A DNA stretch of 64,000 nucleotides, taken from Wukongibacter sp050859025 (GTDB taxonomy: Bacteria; Bacillota; Clostridia; Peptostreptococcales; Caminicellaceae). Under the pieces are notes generated by a model. It did no database searches, was not told the DNA's origin, and saw only the letters and a program-made list of their open reading frames with translations. The stretch covers positions 3,968,001 through 4,032,000 of the forward strand of contig NZ_CP138200.1 of the NCBI RefSeq assembly GCF_050859025.1, read 5' to 3'. Shown piece after piece: positions 24,720 through 34,319 of the stretch. Numbering within the stretch: the stretch's first letter is position 1; the number at the start of each line of letters is the position of its first letter. A program made the translations under genes and the position numbers.

Positions 24720-26471
24720 TCATAGTTTTACATTGTACTTCTTAATCATTCTATATACAGTAGGTCTAGATAAACCTAATATCTCTGCTGTCCTTTTCTT
24801 ATTTCCCTTTGTCTGTCTTAATGTTCTTATTAGTATTTCCTTATTTATCTCTTTAAGTTCATTTTTAATAATTACTTTTTCTACTTCTAGCTTTATACCA
24901 GCTTTTATTAAGTTTTCTTTAGTTATGGTATCACTATCACAAATAAATAAAGCACGAGCAACGATATTTTCTAATTCTCTTATATTTCCAGGCCACTCAT
25001 ATTTTAAAAGCAATTTTTTCCCCTCTGTTTCCACTCCATTTATTCGTTTTCCCATGTTTCTGCTAATCTTTTGAATGAAATAATCTGTTAATAATAATAC
25101 ATCATCTTCTCTGTCTCTTAGTGGAGGAATCTCTAAAAAAAGAACCTTTAATCTATAGTATAAATCTTCTCTAAATTCACCATTTTTAACCATTTGATAT
25201 AAATCTCTATTTGTTGCAGCTATAATCTTCACATCAATATTTTGGGGTTTATTTCCACCTATTCTAAATAGTGTTCTAGTCTCTAATACTCTTAAAAGCT
25301 TGGCTTGTAAATGAAGCTGCATTTCTCCAATTTCATCGAGAAACAAGGTTCCTCCATTTGCCAGCTCAAACTTACCAATCTTACCACCCTTTTTAGCTCC
25401 AGTAAATGCCCCTTCCTCATATCCAAACAATTCACTATCTACAAGCTCTAAAGGAAAATTTGCACAGTTAATTGCTACAAAAGGCTCCTTCTTTCTTTTA
25501 CTAAAGTTATGAATAGACTGCGCAAATAATTCTTTCCCTGTACCACTTTCTCCCTGAATATAGACATTTGCATCACTTAGTGAAAAGCTTTTAGCTAGTC
25601 CAATCTTTTCCTTTAAAACACTACTTCCTCCAATAATATTGTCAAACTTATAAGGTACATTTTGTCCTACAAGGGTATTAGCTAGCTTTGTCGATCTCTT
25701 TATTCCTCTAAAAATATCTATCGTACCTATTAAATCCTTTTCTTCATTAAATACAGGATAAGTAGAATTGATGAGATGGATAGTTTCATTTTTACGTTTT
25801 GGAAAATATTCTACGTCAATGATACTTTTTTCATCCTTCTTTATCCTCTTTAGTATTGGTTTATATTCCGGAGATACCTCCCTTGTTCTATTTTTTATTT
25901 CATCCTTTCTTATACCTAAGATATCACAACAAGCCTTATTTACATATGTAATTTTTCCATTTAAATCGCTTGTAGATATGCCTTCATCAATAGAATCTAA
26001 ATATCTTAATAAAAAACTATTATTTTGATTATATATCTCTAAATAATCAACTGATCTATTAATTTTTAACGCAGCAGTTTCTATTACAGATTTAATGCTA
26101 TTATCTCCTATATCGCTGCTAATGAAATAAAGGCAGAATTTACCTTCTCTATGTTTTGAATTTGGAGTTTTTAAATAATATATAGTAAGCTCATTTTGAT
26201 TAAATTTCATAGTTTTTCCAATTTCTATTTTTCCCCTAACTGGAGGCATCAAAACTCTTCCAATAAAACCTCTTACAGCTTCATCATAGTTATTAACATT
26301 TCTAATAACATTATATTCATCTAATAGAAAGAGAACACCATTTAGCCCCTCTGAATTAATATTGTACAAATCAAAGGCATCACTAATAATTTTAAATCCT
26401 TCATTAATCTTTTTATTACTCTCCTTACCTAGTACTGAGTCTAGATATTGGACTATTCCACAACTCGGCAT
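24720..26471 (-). CDS. Sigma-54-dependent enhancer-binding activator with PAS domain
   Basis: 583 residues. The N-terminal ~150 residues form an unassigned sensory region. A PAS domain follows (DGISTSDLNGKITYVNKACCDILGI, ~165-270), then the AAA+ domain with Walker A GESGTGKE, the sigma-54-contacting loop EGAFTGAKKGG and Walker B GGTLFLDEIGEM. The C-terminus is a Fis-type helix-turn-helix (NKKRTAEILGLSRPTVYRMIKKY). It sits directly upstream of tnaA with two palindromes and a sigma-54 promoter between, so it most likely activates tnaA in response to tryptophan or a related signal. Confidence 0.92.
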   Translation of the reverse strand: MPSCGIVQYLDSVLGKESNKKINEGFKIISDAFDLYNINSEGLNGVLFLLDEYNVIRNVNNYDEAVRGFIGRVLMPPVRGKIEIGKTMKFNQNELTIYYLKTPNSKHREGKFCLYFISSDIGDNSIKSVIETAALKINRSVDYLEIYNQNNSFLLRYLDSIDEGISTSDLNGKITYVNKACCDILGIRKDEIKNRTREVSPEYKPILKRIKKDEKSIIDVEYFPKRKNETIHLINSTYPVFNEEKDLIGTIDIFRGIKRSTKLANTLVGQNVPYKFDNIIGGSSVLKEKIGLAKSFSLSDANVYIQGESGTGKELFAQSIHNFSKRKKEPFVAINCANFPLELVDSELFGYEEGAFTGAKKGGKIGKFELANGGTLFLDEIGEMQLHLQAKLLRVLETRTLFRIGGNKPQNIDVKIIAATNRDLYQMVKNGEFREDLYYRLKVLFLEIPPLRDREDDVLLLTDYFIQKISRNMGKRINGVETEGKKLLLKYEWPGNIRELENIVARALFICDSDTITKENLIKAGIKLEVEKVIIKNELKEINKEILIRTLRQTKGNKKRTAEILGLSRPTVYRMIKKYNVKL

Positions 26472-26529
26472 TTTACCACCTGCTTAGGTTTTGATTTTAA
26501 ACTTTCTATAAATAATCTAGACATAATAT

Positions 26530-27150
26530 CTAATATTTCAATGTAGCTTTTATTAGCTTTAACTCAATCTCATTGTCATTATAGATTGTAAAATCCTGTT
26601 GGCAAAAATCATCTTTCAAGGTTATTAAAATTATATCTCCCTTATTTAGGGTACAAGCTTCATTGTTAGGTGAATTGATTTTAGCTTGTCCATTTACACA
26701 GTAAATAGCCTGAGTTTCATAAGAAAACTTATCAAAATCCTTATCAAAAATAATCTTTCTTGTTTTCCCCTTTAATATACCCATAGCTTCCAGCTTCCCC
26801 TCACAGTCTTCACTTGTCATGAGGTTAAAATCTATTACCTTACCATAACTTCTAGTTTTCCAGCTTCCACTAAATCTATCTTGAGCAAATGGCTTTAAAA
26901 TACTTTTATGATGGCCTTCGTGTTCTAATATTAGTTCCCCTTCAATTATCATAATAATTCTATTAATTCCGGGAAGAAATGTAAAATCTGATTCATCTAC
27001 TTCTACCTTAGCTGAGCTCAATCTCCATTTAAAATTTCTCTCACTATATATTGCATTCTTTGGGTAGATTGCTAATTGTGTTGTAGTTCCTCCTGACCAG
27101 CTATTAACTTTAAGCTCATCCTTTTTAATTATTTCTATATCCCATCCCAT
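26530..27150 (-). CDS. HutD/Ves-family cupin protein
   Basis: 206 residues. The motif NSWSGGTTTQLAIYP near the N-terminus and WRLSSAKVEVDESDFTFLPGINRIIMIIEGELILEH identify the HutD/Ves family, a two-cupin fold. Members accompany histidine-use genes or cold-stress genes; the molecular role is not settled. The ATG at 27150 is preceded by AAGGT; a TTG 24 bases upstream is possible. It is followed by the sigma-54 activator gene at 59 bases and may be in the same transcript. No hut gene is near. Confidence 0.8.
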   Translation of the reverse strand: MGWDIEIIKKDELKVNSWSGGTTTQLAIYPKNAIYSERNFKWRLSSAKVEVDESDFTFLPGINRIIMIIEGELILEHEGHHKSILKPFAQDRFSGSWKTRSYGKVIDFNLMTSEDCEGKLEAMGILKGKTRKIIFDKDFDKFSYETQAIYCVNGQAKINSPNNEACTLNKGDIILITLKDDFCQQDFTIYNDNEIELKLIKATLKY

Positions 27151-27523
27151 ACTTATTGATACCTTCTTTCTCAATTTTTAGTATTCTATAGTTCTTTATT
27201 TCTATATCTTACTAATACCATTAATATCTTTAAAAAATCTATTAAGTCCTTCTACTTTAGACTTTTGGAAAGATCATTGTTTGAACTCACTAACTACTTC
27301 TTGAGCCTTTAATGCTACAAATTTAAGAGCTTATTAAATATCCCTTTGAACATTATGTTTCTTCCATATTCGGCCTAGCCCATTTGAAAACTCATTTTTC
27401 TCAATAATATTTTACCATATCCTCAATAGTCTTTTAAATAAAAACTCACAGCCGTAGAACTCAGCCGTCTCGATTAGCTTTCAAATGAACAAATGACCTC
27501 ACTAAATCATTTATTTCATATAT
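27151..27523. other. Intergenic region with possible decayed coding remnant
   Basis: On the minus strand short blocks such as NGLGRIWKKHNVQRDI and ALKFVALKAQEVVSEFK can be read but are separated by stop codons. This may be a gene long since decayed; its family is not recognised. Confidence 0.25.
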
Positions 27524-27569
27524 ATAGGGTTCAAATAGTAGAAATTAAAGTCTCTACTTGAATCCCTAT
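27524..27569. repeat. Repeat family 2, internally deleted copy (46 bp)
   Basis: Keeps the outer arms ATAGGGTTCAAATAGTAGAA and ATTAAAGTCTCTACTTGAAT with ending CCCTAT, but lacks the inner arms and centre present in the 102-bp copies. Confidence 0.85.
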
Positions 27570-27769
27570 ATAACTATTAAATTTCAAAGTTTTCGTAGAT
27601 TTAACATTGTATTAATATTTACTTAACATTCCTTAGCTAATATATAAATATAAGAAATGCTAATCATAATCCTCTCTTAAAATAGAAAATCTTTAGCATT
27701 ACCTCCACAATAGGGCTACTGCTTCAAGGCAGAGCCCATATTATTCTTTAACTTCTATAGTTTTATATA

Positions 27770-27832
27770 AAATCCCCTTTTCCATAGATATATGTTAGAT
27801 TTAAATTATATCTATAAAAAGGGGACTTTTTT
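27770..27832. terminator. Bidirectional terminator after the GNAT gene
   Basis: AAATCCCCTTTT pairs with AAAAAGGGGACTTTT; ATAGATATA and TATCTAT extend the stem inside. T-tracts exist on both strands. It lies downstream of the riboswitch-controlled GNAT gene. Confidence 0.75.
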
Positions 27833-27873
27833 ATCTCATATACAATTCTAGTAAATTTATAATTTCATTTAAG

Positions 27874-28659
27874 TTATAGAAGCGTACAATGAGGCACTAA
27901 AGCTCTATAAAAAACTTTGCAATCCTTCAATATATGAGGAGGAATTTTCTTTAAAATCTCAGCACTTGAATATTCCTTCAGTAAGGGTTTATTTTCTTTG
28001 TTATAGACTAAATGAAAGTTGTGGTATTCAGTAAATATTTTAGCATATCTAGAATCTGTTGCCTTTACAAATATTCCCTTATATCCAGCTTTTCTACCTT
28101 TGTCCATAACTAATTTTAATAGTTTAGCAATAATATATCCTCTAAACTTACCCGATCTTGAGCCAGCCATAAATATCTGAATATACTCATTCCTTTTAAC
28201 CCTATGGCCTGTTTTAAACTGGACGGTACTAACAAATCTATCATTAATCGCAGTAAAAAAATTCATGATTTCATTCATAGAAGCTAAGCTCCCTTTAAAA
28301 ACAGGTGGATACTCCTCTGGGTCAAAACTATCACATACAATCACAGCAACTACTCTATTATTTCTTTTGTCTAAAGCTACAAAGGATAGACCGTCACCAA
28401 CTAGCTTTTTAAGGTATTTTAAAGTAAAATCAAACATATCTTTTTTAGATACCCCTATAGCCTCTATCATTGGTTCACTTATTTTTCGACCGGCTATTTC
28501 TATTCCTACAAAAACTTCTGAAAGACACTCTGCAGCATCTAGAATTATCTTCTCATCGATTGAATCCAATAGCTTGTATTCAAGATTTAATTGTGATGGC
28601 GACTTTAGATTCAACGTAATATCAGGTATATCTACTTCTTTTGTAAATCTATTGTTCAC
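27874..28659 (-). CDS. GNAT-like acyltransferase under c-di-GMP riboswitch control
   Basis: 261 residues from GTG at 28659, chosen because GGGGGA stands seven bases before it; a GTG at 28707 has no ribosome site. The fold looks GNAT-like: FVALDKRNNRVVAVIVCDSFDPEE (strands 2-4), the long helix GKFRGYIIAKLLKLVMDKGRKAGYKGIFVKATDS and YAKIFTEYHNFHLVY. The pyrophosphate loop is weak, so acetyl-CoA binding is not certain. A c-di-GMP-I riboswitch and terminator lie in its leader. The substrate is unknown; a role in surface or lifestyle change is inferred only from the riboswitch. Confidence 0.7.
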   Translation of the reverse strand: MNNRFTKEVDIPDITLNLKSPSQLNLEYKLLDSIDEKIILDAAECLSEVFVGIEIAGRKISEPMIEAIGVSKKDMFDFTLKYLKKLVGDGLSFVALDKRNNRVVAVIVCDSFDPEEYPPVFKGSLASMNEIMNFFTAINDRFVSTVQFKTGHRVKRNEYIQIFMAGSRSGKFRGYIIAKLLKLVMDKGRKAGYKGIFVKATDSRYAKIFTEYHNFHLVYNKENKPLLKEYSSAEILKKIPPHILKDCKVFYRALVPHCTLL

Positions 28660-28852
28660 TACAAATCCCCCATTTACCAATTTTACTATGCTTAATCCAT
28701 CACACACTTTAGGTACTATATAAAAGCTTAGGAGGTATCGAACTACTTCCTTTTCATCAGATTACTCCTCTTAGATATCGCCTCATATAAGAGCTCATGG
28801 ACATCAATACCCTTAGTCTTGATACGATTTATCTTAGAAAAATGGTCTAAAT

Positions 28853-28885
28853 AAAAAGACAACTACAAAAATGCAGTTGCCTTAA
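28853..28885 (-). terminator. Riboswitch expression-platform terminator
   Basis: On the minus strand AAGGCAACTGCA pairs with TGTAGTTGTCTT and is followed by a TTTTTATTT tract. Its 5' arm TTAAGGCAAC is complementary to the 3' end of the aptamer (GGTTGCCTAA), so the two pairings exclude each other. Confidence 0.85.
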
Positions 28886-28904
28886 TAGCATACTATATTA
28901 TTTA

Positions 28905-28985
28905 GGCAACCTGGCAATCATAGGATTCTTTCCCTTAGACCCATGGCTTTGCGACCCTGCCTTTCAACAAGTGTGCCACTTTCTA
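28905..28985 (-). promoter_or_regulatory. Cyclic di-GMP-I (GEMM) riboswitch aptamer
   Basis: On the minus strand: GTGGCACACTTGTTGAAAGG, then CAGGGTCGCAAAGCCATGGG, TCTAAGG and GATTGCCAGGTTGCC. The GAAA tetraloop on P2, the invariant CGCAAAGCCA block, GGGTCTAAG and the closing CCAGGTTGCC are the defining parts of the GEMM-I class. It lies about 245 bases before the GNAT start codon with a terminator in between. Confidence 0.93.
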
Positions 28986-29365
28986 ATTATAGAAATCACA
29001 AGAAATCAAAATGTAGATTTATAAGTGCGTTCTATATAGATATTTTTTTCATTATATATTGTAATATAATATCATATTTTGTCGTATATATCAATTTGCT
29101 CATAATTTTTCTTCTTTAGACATATCTTTCTCTACTTCTTCCAAATAACTGCTAGACCATTGCATTTTTAACGCCATCACCTTTACATTTTTTCCTATTT
29201 TTAAGATAAAATTGGAAAAAATTATTGAAATAATTAAATTTTCACATGCTTATGATTATTAAGTATGTTAAAATAAGAATATTAATTACTTTATTCACTT
29301 TTTAGTAATTCTATAGAAAAAATTAATACAAAGTATCTCTTTCTTACGAAAACGGAGGGACTATT
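28986..29365. other. Divergent promoter region
   Basis: AT-rich spacer between the riboswitch and the hydrogenase-like gene. TTAAGTATGTTAAAATAAG near 29260 resembles a -10 region reading rightward. No other feature was recognised. Confidence 0.3.
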
Positions 29366-30631
29366 ATGAGTAGTAATTTTCATTCTGTAGTTTTAAAGGA
29401 TGATATATGTATTGGATGTACTAATTGTATAAGAAAATGTCCGACTCAAGCTATTAGAGTTAGAAATGGAAAAGCAAGAATAACAGAAGTTAAATGTATT
29501 GATTGTGGAGAATGTATAAGAAAATGTCCTGAGCACGCAAAGGATAGTGTTTCGGATTCTCTTGATAATATAAAACCATATAAATATAAAATCGCTCTAC
29601 CTGCACCAAGCTTTTATTCTCAATTTGGAAGTGAGAATGACCCTGGTAAGATACTAGCGGCCTTAAAGGCTGTGGGATTTGATGAAATATTTGAAGTAAC
29701 AAGAGCTGCCGATATTTATACAGAATACACAAAAAAAATACTTGAAACAAGCGATAAAAGACCGTTGCTATCTTCCTCATGTCCAGTTGTTGTAAGACTC
29801 ATCAGAGTAAGGTTTCCTAACTTGATTAATCATATTCTTCCTATAGAGTCGCCTATGGAAATAGCTGCTACTATAGCTAGAAAAGAGACATGTAAAAAGC
29901 TTGGTCTATTACCATCTGATATAGGTATATTTTTTATCAGCCCATGTCCATCTAAGGTAACTAGTGTAAAGAATCCAATTGGGTCAAAAAAATCTTCTGT
30001 TGATGGAGTTATTTCATTTAAAGAAATACATCCATTTATTGTTAGAAATTTGGAATTGGAATTGGAACCTTTGCCCTATTATCTATCTGGAACAGGTATT
30101 GGTTGGGCTAAGGCTGGTGGTGAAACCTCTGCTCTTGGAATCGAGGACTATATTTGCGTTGATGGAATAGAAAATGTAATCAATATACTAGATAACATAG
30201 AAGATGGACGGTTAACTGGAATAAGATTTGCCGAGCTTCTATCATGTACAAATGGTTGTGTTGGAGGAGTCCTAGCAATAGAGAGCCCCTTTATTGCTAA
30301 AAATAGAATACGAAGGTTATCTGAAAAGTATCTATCCAATACTCCTAAGCAGGACTATGATTTGAGTGATGATGAAATATCCTTAAATGAAGAAATAACT
30401 CCTATAAAGAATAATGTCTTTGGTAATGATGTAGTTGAGGCCATGAAAAAAATGGCGGAATGTATGAAAATAAACAGACAACTGCCAAGGCTTGATTGCG
30501 GTGCTTGTGGTTCACCGTCATGTCAGACTATGGCAGAAGACATAGTCCTTGGTCAAACAAATCTTGATGATTGTATGGTTTTATTTAAGAAAAAATTTGA
30601 AGAGCAATCTAAAGAAGAACAATCTAGATAA
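29366..30631 (+). CDS. [FeFe]-hydrogenase-like iron-sulphur protein with Ser at the proton-relay position
   Basis: 421 residues. Two [4Fe-4S] ferredoxin motifs (Cys15/18/21/25 and 44/47/50/54) precede a hydrogenase large-subunit domain. H-cluster ligands are kept in shortened motifs: SSSCPVVV (Cys139), SPCPSK (Cys194) and SCTNGCVGG (Cys294, Cys298). In catalytic hydrogenases the first motif is TSCCP, and its first Cys relays protons; here that position is Ser. The C-terminal ~40 residues hold a further cluster motif, CGACGSPSC. This layout resembles HfsB or sensory-type group members rather than a main hydrogenase. It stands alone; no HydE/F/G is in the window. Confidence 0.8.
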   Translation: MSSNFHSVVLKDDICIGCTNCIRKCPTQAIRVRNGKARITEVKCIDCGECIRKCPEHAKDSVSDSLDNIKPYKYKIALPAPSFYSQFGSENDPGKILAALKAVGFDEIFEVTRAADIYTEYTKKILETSDKRPLLSSSCPVVVRLIRVRFPNLINHILPIESPMEIAATIARKETCKKLGLLPSDIGIFFISPCPSKVTSVKNPIGSKKSSVDGVISFKEIHPFIVRNLELELEPLPYYLSGTGIGWAKAGGETSALGIEDYICVDGIENVINILDNIEDGRLTGIRFAELLSCTNGCVGGVLAIESPFIAKNRIRRLSEKYLSNTPKQDYDLSDDEISLNEEITPIKNNVFGNDVVEAMKKMAECMKINRQLPRLDCGACGSPSCQTMAEDIVLGQTNLDDCMVLFKKKFEEQSKEEQSR

Positions 30632-30667
30632 GTAAGTTCTATATAGATAATCACTTAATTAAAAAAG

Positions 30668-30705
30668 CATCATTATGGGTATATATCTTCCTATCCATAA
30701 TGATG
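30668..30705 (+). terminator. Intrinsic terminator
   Basis: CATCATTATGG pairs with CCATAATGATG, followed by TCTTTTAG. It lies between convergent genes; the preceding A-tract makes it usable from both sides. Confidence 0.85.
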
Positions 30706-30755
30706 TCTTTTAGATTATTAAGATATAACTCTCCTGTATAGAACCCAAAATAAAG

Positions 30756-32150
30756 CTATTTCATAATCTTCTTAATCATATTTAAACTTGAATCTGAATA
30801 TGGTGGAAAAATCATTTTCATCTTTATCTTTGTTGATTTATTGAGAACACTCTTCATATGTGAAAAAGTAGTAAAGCTGGCTTCACCATGATATGCTCCC
30901 ATACCGGCATGCCCCACTCCACCAAAAGGTAGATAATGGCTAGCTACATGGCTAATTGTATCATTAATACAGCTGCCTCCTGAGCTTGTACCTTCAAGAA
31001 CCTTATTCTGCACATATCGGTTTTCAGTGAAAATATATAATGCTAGGGGTTTTGATCTTTCATTAATCGTTGTAATAGCTTTATCTATATCTCTAAATGA
31101 CATCATCGGAAGAATCGGTCCAAATATTTCCTCCCTCATGCATTCATCTTCCCATGTAACTCCATCGATTAATGTAGGTTCAATATATTTTTCTTCTATG
31201 TTATAGCTTCCTCCAAATACCACCTTTTCCTTATCCGCTTCTATTATTACTGAGAGCCTTTTAGCATGCTTTTCATTCACAATTCGCCCAAAATCTTTGG
31301 ATTCAGAAACCTCTTTGCCATAAAATCTAGCTATTGTATTTTTGAACTCATTAATAAACTTTTCTTTTATAGATTCATGGACTAACAAATAGTCTGGTGC
31401 AATACATGTTTGACCTGCATTCAAAAACTTTCCCCATACTATTCTCTCTGAAGCAACCTCAATATTTGCATCCTTATCAACAATACATGGGCTCTTACCT
31501 CCTAGTTCTAAAGTCACTGGAATTAAATTCTTACTGGCCGCCTCCATAATTACCTTTCCTACGGGTACACTCCCCGTAAAAAAGATATAGTCAAAGGGTA
31601 AATGAATTAAACGTGTAATCTCCTCTTTACCTCCTTCAATTACTTGAAGATATTCCTTTGAAAAATTCTCTTCTATTAAATCTTTGATTACCTTTGAAAC
31701 CCTTGGTGTTTGCTCAGACGGCTTGATTACAACACAATTTCCAGCAGCTATAGCTCCTATCATAGGTTCAATACATAAACTGAATGGATAGTTAAATGGT
31801 CCAATTATTAACACAACTCCGTAGGGTTCGGGTTTGATATAGCTTTTCGCTCCAAATTGATGAATTGGGGTCTTAACCTTCTTAGCCTTTAACCACTTCC
31901 TTAAATGCTTTACTATAAATGAAATACTGCTTAATACCGATCCCACCTCTGCTGCATAACTCTCAAACTTATGTCTTCCCAAATCCTGTCTCAGTGCTTC
32001 AATTATTTTATCTTCATTCTTTACAATTAGTTGTTTCAACTTTTTTAACTGTCCGATTCTAAACTCTACATTTTTCGTATCGCCTTTAAAATAATAGCCT
32101 TTCATCATATTTAGCATATTAGTTTCTTCCTCAATATTTAGATCCTTCAT
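30756..32150 (-). CDS. NAD(P)-dependent aldehyde dehydrogenase (class 3-like)
   Basis: 464 residues. Catalytic residues are the Glu in VTLELGGKSPCIV near 215 and the Cys in NAGQTCIAPDYLLV near 250. IIGPFNYPFSLCIEP and FTGSVPVGKVI form the cofactor site, and EIFGPILPMMSF follows. The C-terminal hydrophobic-basic tail (STKIKMKMIFPPY...MIKKIMK) resembles class 3 enzymes such as YwdH that act on fatty or aromatic aldehydes. The ATG at 32150 has GGGGGGAA upstream. It is a single gene. Confidence 0.9.
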   Translation of the reverse strand: MKDLNIEEETNMLNMMKGYYFKGDTKNVEFRIGQLKKLKQLIVKNEDKIIEALRQDLGRHKFESYAAEVGSVLSSISFIVKHLRKWLKAKKVKTPIHQFGAKSYIKPEPYGVVLIIGPFNYPFSLCIEPMIGAIAAGNCVVIKPSEQTPRVSKVIKDLIEENFSKEYLQVIEGGKEEITRLIHLPFDYIFFTGSVPVGKVIMEAASKNLIPVTLELGGKSPCIVDKDANIEVASERIVWGKFLNAGQTCIAPDYLLVHESIKEKFINEFKNTIARFYGKEVSESKDFGRIVNEKHAKRLSVIIEADKEKVVFGGSYNIEEKYIEPTLIDGVTWEDECMREEIFGPILPMMSFRDIDKAITTINERSKPLALYIFTENRYVQNKVLEGTSSGGSCINDTISHVASHYLPFGGVGHAGMGAYHGEASFTTFSHMKSVLNKSTKIKMKMIFPPYSDSSLNMIKKIMK

Positions 32151-32382
32151 ATATATTCCCCCCTCTTTTTATTAATTACTCACTAACTTTTCATTAAAGA
32201 AATCGAAGATACTCTCATTGGATTTTTTATACCAAATATCAAATCTTTGAAACTGCCTGATATACTCTAACAACCTAAAAAATAAGTGCATAGACTTATA
32301 ATTATATTTCTACATTTTAAATCAAATTAAACTTAAATTTAGCTCAATACTCAATTCAATACTGCATAATAGCTTAATACAC

Positions 32383-33891
32383 CTATATCATGGGCATCTG
32401 TAAACTATCAATACATTGACCATGAACCTCTTTAATCATCCTAATTAATCGTGTTATACTATCTATCAATAACCCTTCCTCTACATATGTAAAGCATATT
32501 CTAAGCTGATTGCTTCCCCTTATACTACTATAGCAATTGTCCCCAAGTAAAAAGGATATATTTTCTTCTGTTATAGCTTTATAATATAATAATTTACAGT
32601 CAAACTTTTGTGGAAAGCTAAGCCACAACACCAATCCTCCCTTTGGAACTACTAATTTTATGTAAGAAGGCATTATGGATTTCAGATGTGCTATCACCCT
32701 ATCCCTTAGATTTTTAAGTTCATGGCGAAGCCATGTTAAATGTTGTTTTTGTTCAAGTGAATTAATATAGGGTTCAATCATATATTGATTTATTAAGGAT
32801 GCACCTGAATCAAGGCTTGACTTAGCTGCTATCAATTTACTTCTTAGACTTCCACTGGCCACTAGAGCCGAAAGTCTGTAGGCAGGACCAAAAATCTTGC
32901 TAAATCCACCAATATATATTACTCTTCCATTTCTATCAAGACTCTTTAAAGGCCTTGCTATTCTTTCATAAGACAAATCTCCCCAAGAATCATCCTCCAA
33001 TATTATGAAGTTGTGCTCATTGGAAAGCTCAAGAATATCCTGCATTACATCTAAACTCATAGTATATCCAGTTGGATTTTGGAAGCTTGGCATAGTATAT
33101 ACCATTTTTACAGGATATTTCTCACATATCATCAATAATGCATCAATTTTTATGCCAGTCTCATCAATTGGCACTTCTAAAACTACAGCACCTCTACTTT
33201 TAAATACATCAATTGCTCCAGGAAAGGTGGGTGCCTCTACTACAACTACATCTCCATATCCAATAAATGTTTGTGCTGTCAGGTTAATTGCTAATTGTGA
33301 TCCATTAGTTATTAGTATCTCATCAATATCAGCTTCAACACTTTTATTTTCTAAATACAGTCTTACTCCTCTTATCAAACCCGGATCACCTTCAACTGGC
33401 GGATATAATCCTAGTTTAGAATAATTTTTATTCAGGCTATCATTAAATTTCTTGATTATAGTTTCCGTTGGTAAAAATCTATGATGCAGTGCGGCCGTTA
33501 ATAGATTGACACCTGTGTCTTTACCCCTTTGCATAGTCCTCTGAACATACCCAGTTCGTTTTACATAATCTTGTACTTCATCTTGCCATAAAAGGTCTGT
33601 ATTAGTGGTATCTATTTTTTCATTTATAGATTTATCTATTTTAGATGGTAATCTGATATCCTTAACAAAGGTTCCCTTTCCATGAATCTTGTATATAAGT
33701 CCTTCTTTCGTAAGTAGTTCATAGGCTTTTACTACCGTCATTGGGCTAACATTAGTGGCTTTACTTACACTCCTGATTGAAGGAAGTTTTGCTTCTGATT
33801 TAAAAATACCCGTTCTTATTCTGTTTTCTATCTCTAAATATATTTGCTTTGCTATAGAAACTGTACTATTTCTATCAATACTGATTTTCAT
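32383..33891 (-). CDS. MocR/GntR-family regulator (YczR-like)
   Basis: 502 residues. The N-terminal GntR winged helix (QIYLEIENRIRTGIFKSEAKLPSIRSVSKATNVSPMTVVKAYELLTKEGLI) is fused to an aminotransferase-fold domain (VSPMTVV... then NPTGYTMSLD and a PLP-site YIGGFSKIFGPAYRL). It should bind PLP but act as a regulator. Divergent to it is a yczE gene, the arrangement described for the YczR group of MocR regulators. Direct repeats at 33933-33957 in its upstream region are the likely operator. The ATG at 33891 follows AAGGTGG. Confidence 0.9.
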   Translation of the reverse strand: MKISIDRNSTVSIAKQIYLEIENRIRTGIFKSEAKLPSIRSVSKATNVSPMTVVKAYELLTKEGLIYKIHGKGTFVKDIRLPSKIDKSINEKIDTTNTDLLWQDEVQDYVKRTGYVQRTMQRGKDTGVNLLTAALHHRFLPTETIIKKFNDSLNKNYSKLGLYPPVEGDPGLIRGVRLYLENKSVEADIDEILITNGSQLAINLTAQTFIGYGDVVVVEAPTFPGAIDVFKSRGAVVLEVPIDETGIKIDALLMICEKYPVKMVYTMPSFQNPTGYTMSLDVMQDILELSNEHNFIILEDDSWGDLSYERIARPLKSLDRNGRVIYIGGFSKIFGPAYRLSALVASGSLRSKLIAAKSSLDSGASLINQYMIEPYINSLEQKQHLTWLRHELKNLRDRVIAHLKSIMPSYIKLVVPKGGLVLWLSFPQKFDCKLLYYKAITEENISFLLGDNCYSSIRGSNQLRICFTYVEEGLLIDSITRLIRMIKEVHGQCIDSLQMPMI

Positions 33892-33932
33892 AAATACCAC
33901 CTTTTTCTATGATTTATTATTAATATTATAGC

Positions 33933-33957
33933 ATAACTGTTATACTGTTATACTGAA
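33933..33957. promoter_or_regulatory. Direct-repeat operator candidate for the MocR regulator
   Basis: Three near-identical octamers in tandem: ATAACTGT, TATACTGT, TATACTGA. They lie 40-65 bases upstream of the MocR start codon. MocR regulators commonly bind direct repeats in such divergent regions. Confidence 0.6.
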
Positions 33958-34319
33958 TTATAAGGAAAGTGTTATATTTTTAATTTGACTGTGATACATA
34001 TACCTATAGTATAATTAATCTAAATAAGAGATTAATTATACAGAGTTAAAGCTATAATATAATGCTGGTTTAAGGATTGGTAAATTTCAATGAAAGGATG
34101 TGACAATCTCCACTATGTCAAAAAATTTATTAAGGTTCTTTTTCGAAGAAAAATCTAGTCAAAATGCTGGGAATTTGATGTCCCTGAGCTCTTATCTCAA
34201 ATTTTAAGCTAGCATGATTATAGATAATCAATTTCAGTGTAAAAAATATTTATTAGAAAAATGTTGATGCTTTCATTGTTTTCTGCTTAGTATTTTTAGT
34301 TTTGAGGTTGGATATCTAT
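33958..34319. other. Intergenic region between mocR and yczE
   Basis: No clear gene. A 30-codon frame beginning at 34114 has no good ribosome site. AAAAAATTTATTAAGG and TTCTTTTTCGAAGAAAAA near 34140 form a short dyad of no known type. Confidence 0.3.

Noticed and set aside
34114..34206. 30-residue small protein
   Set aside because: An ATG frame exists, but AAAGGATG is too far from it and the sequence has no recognisable similarity.
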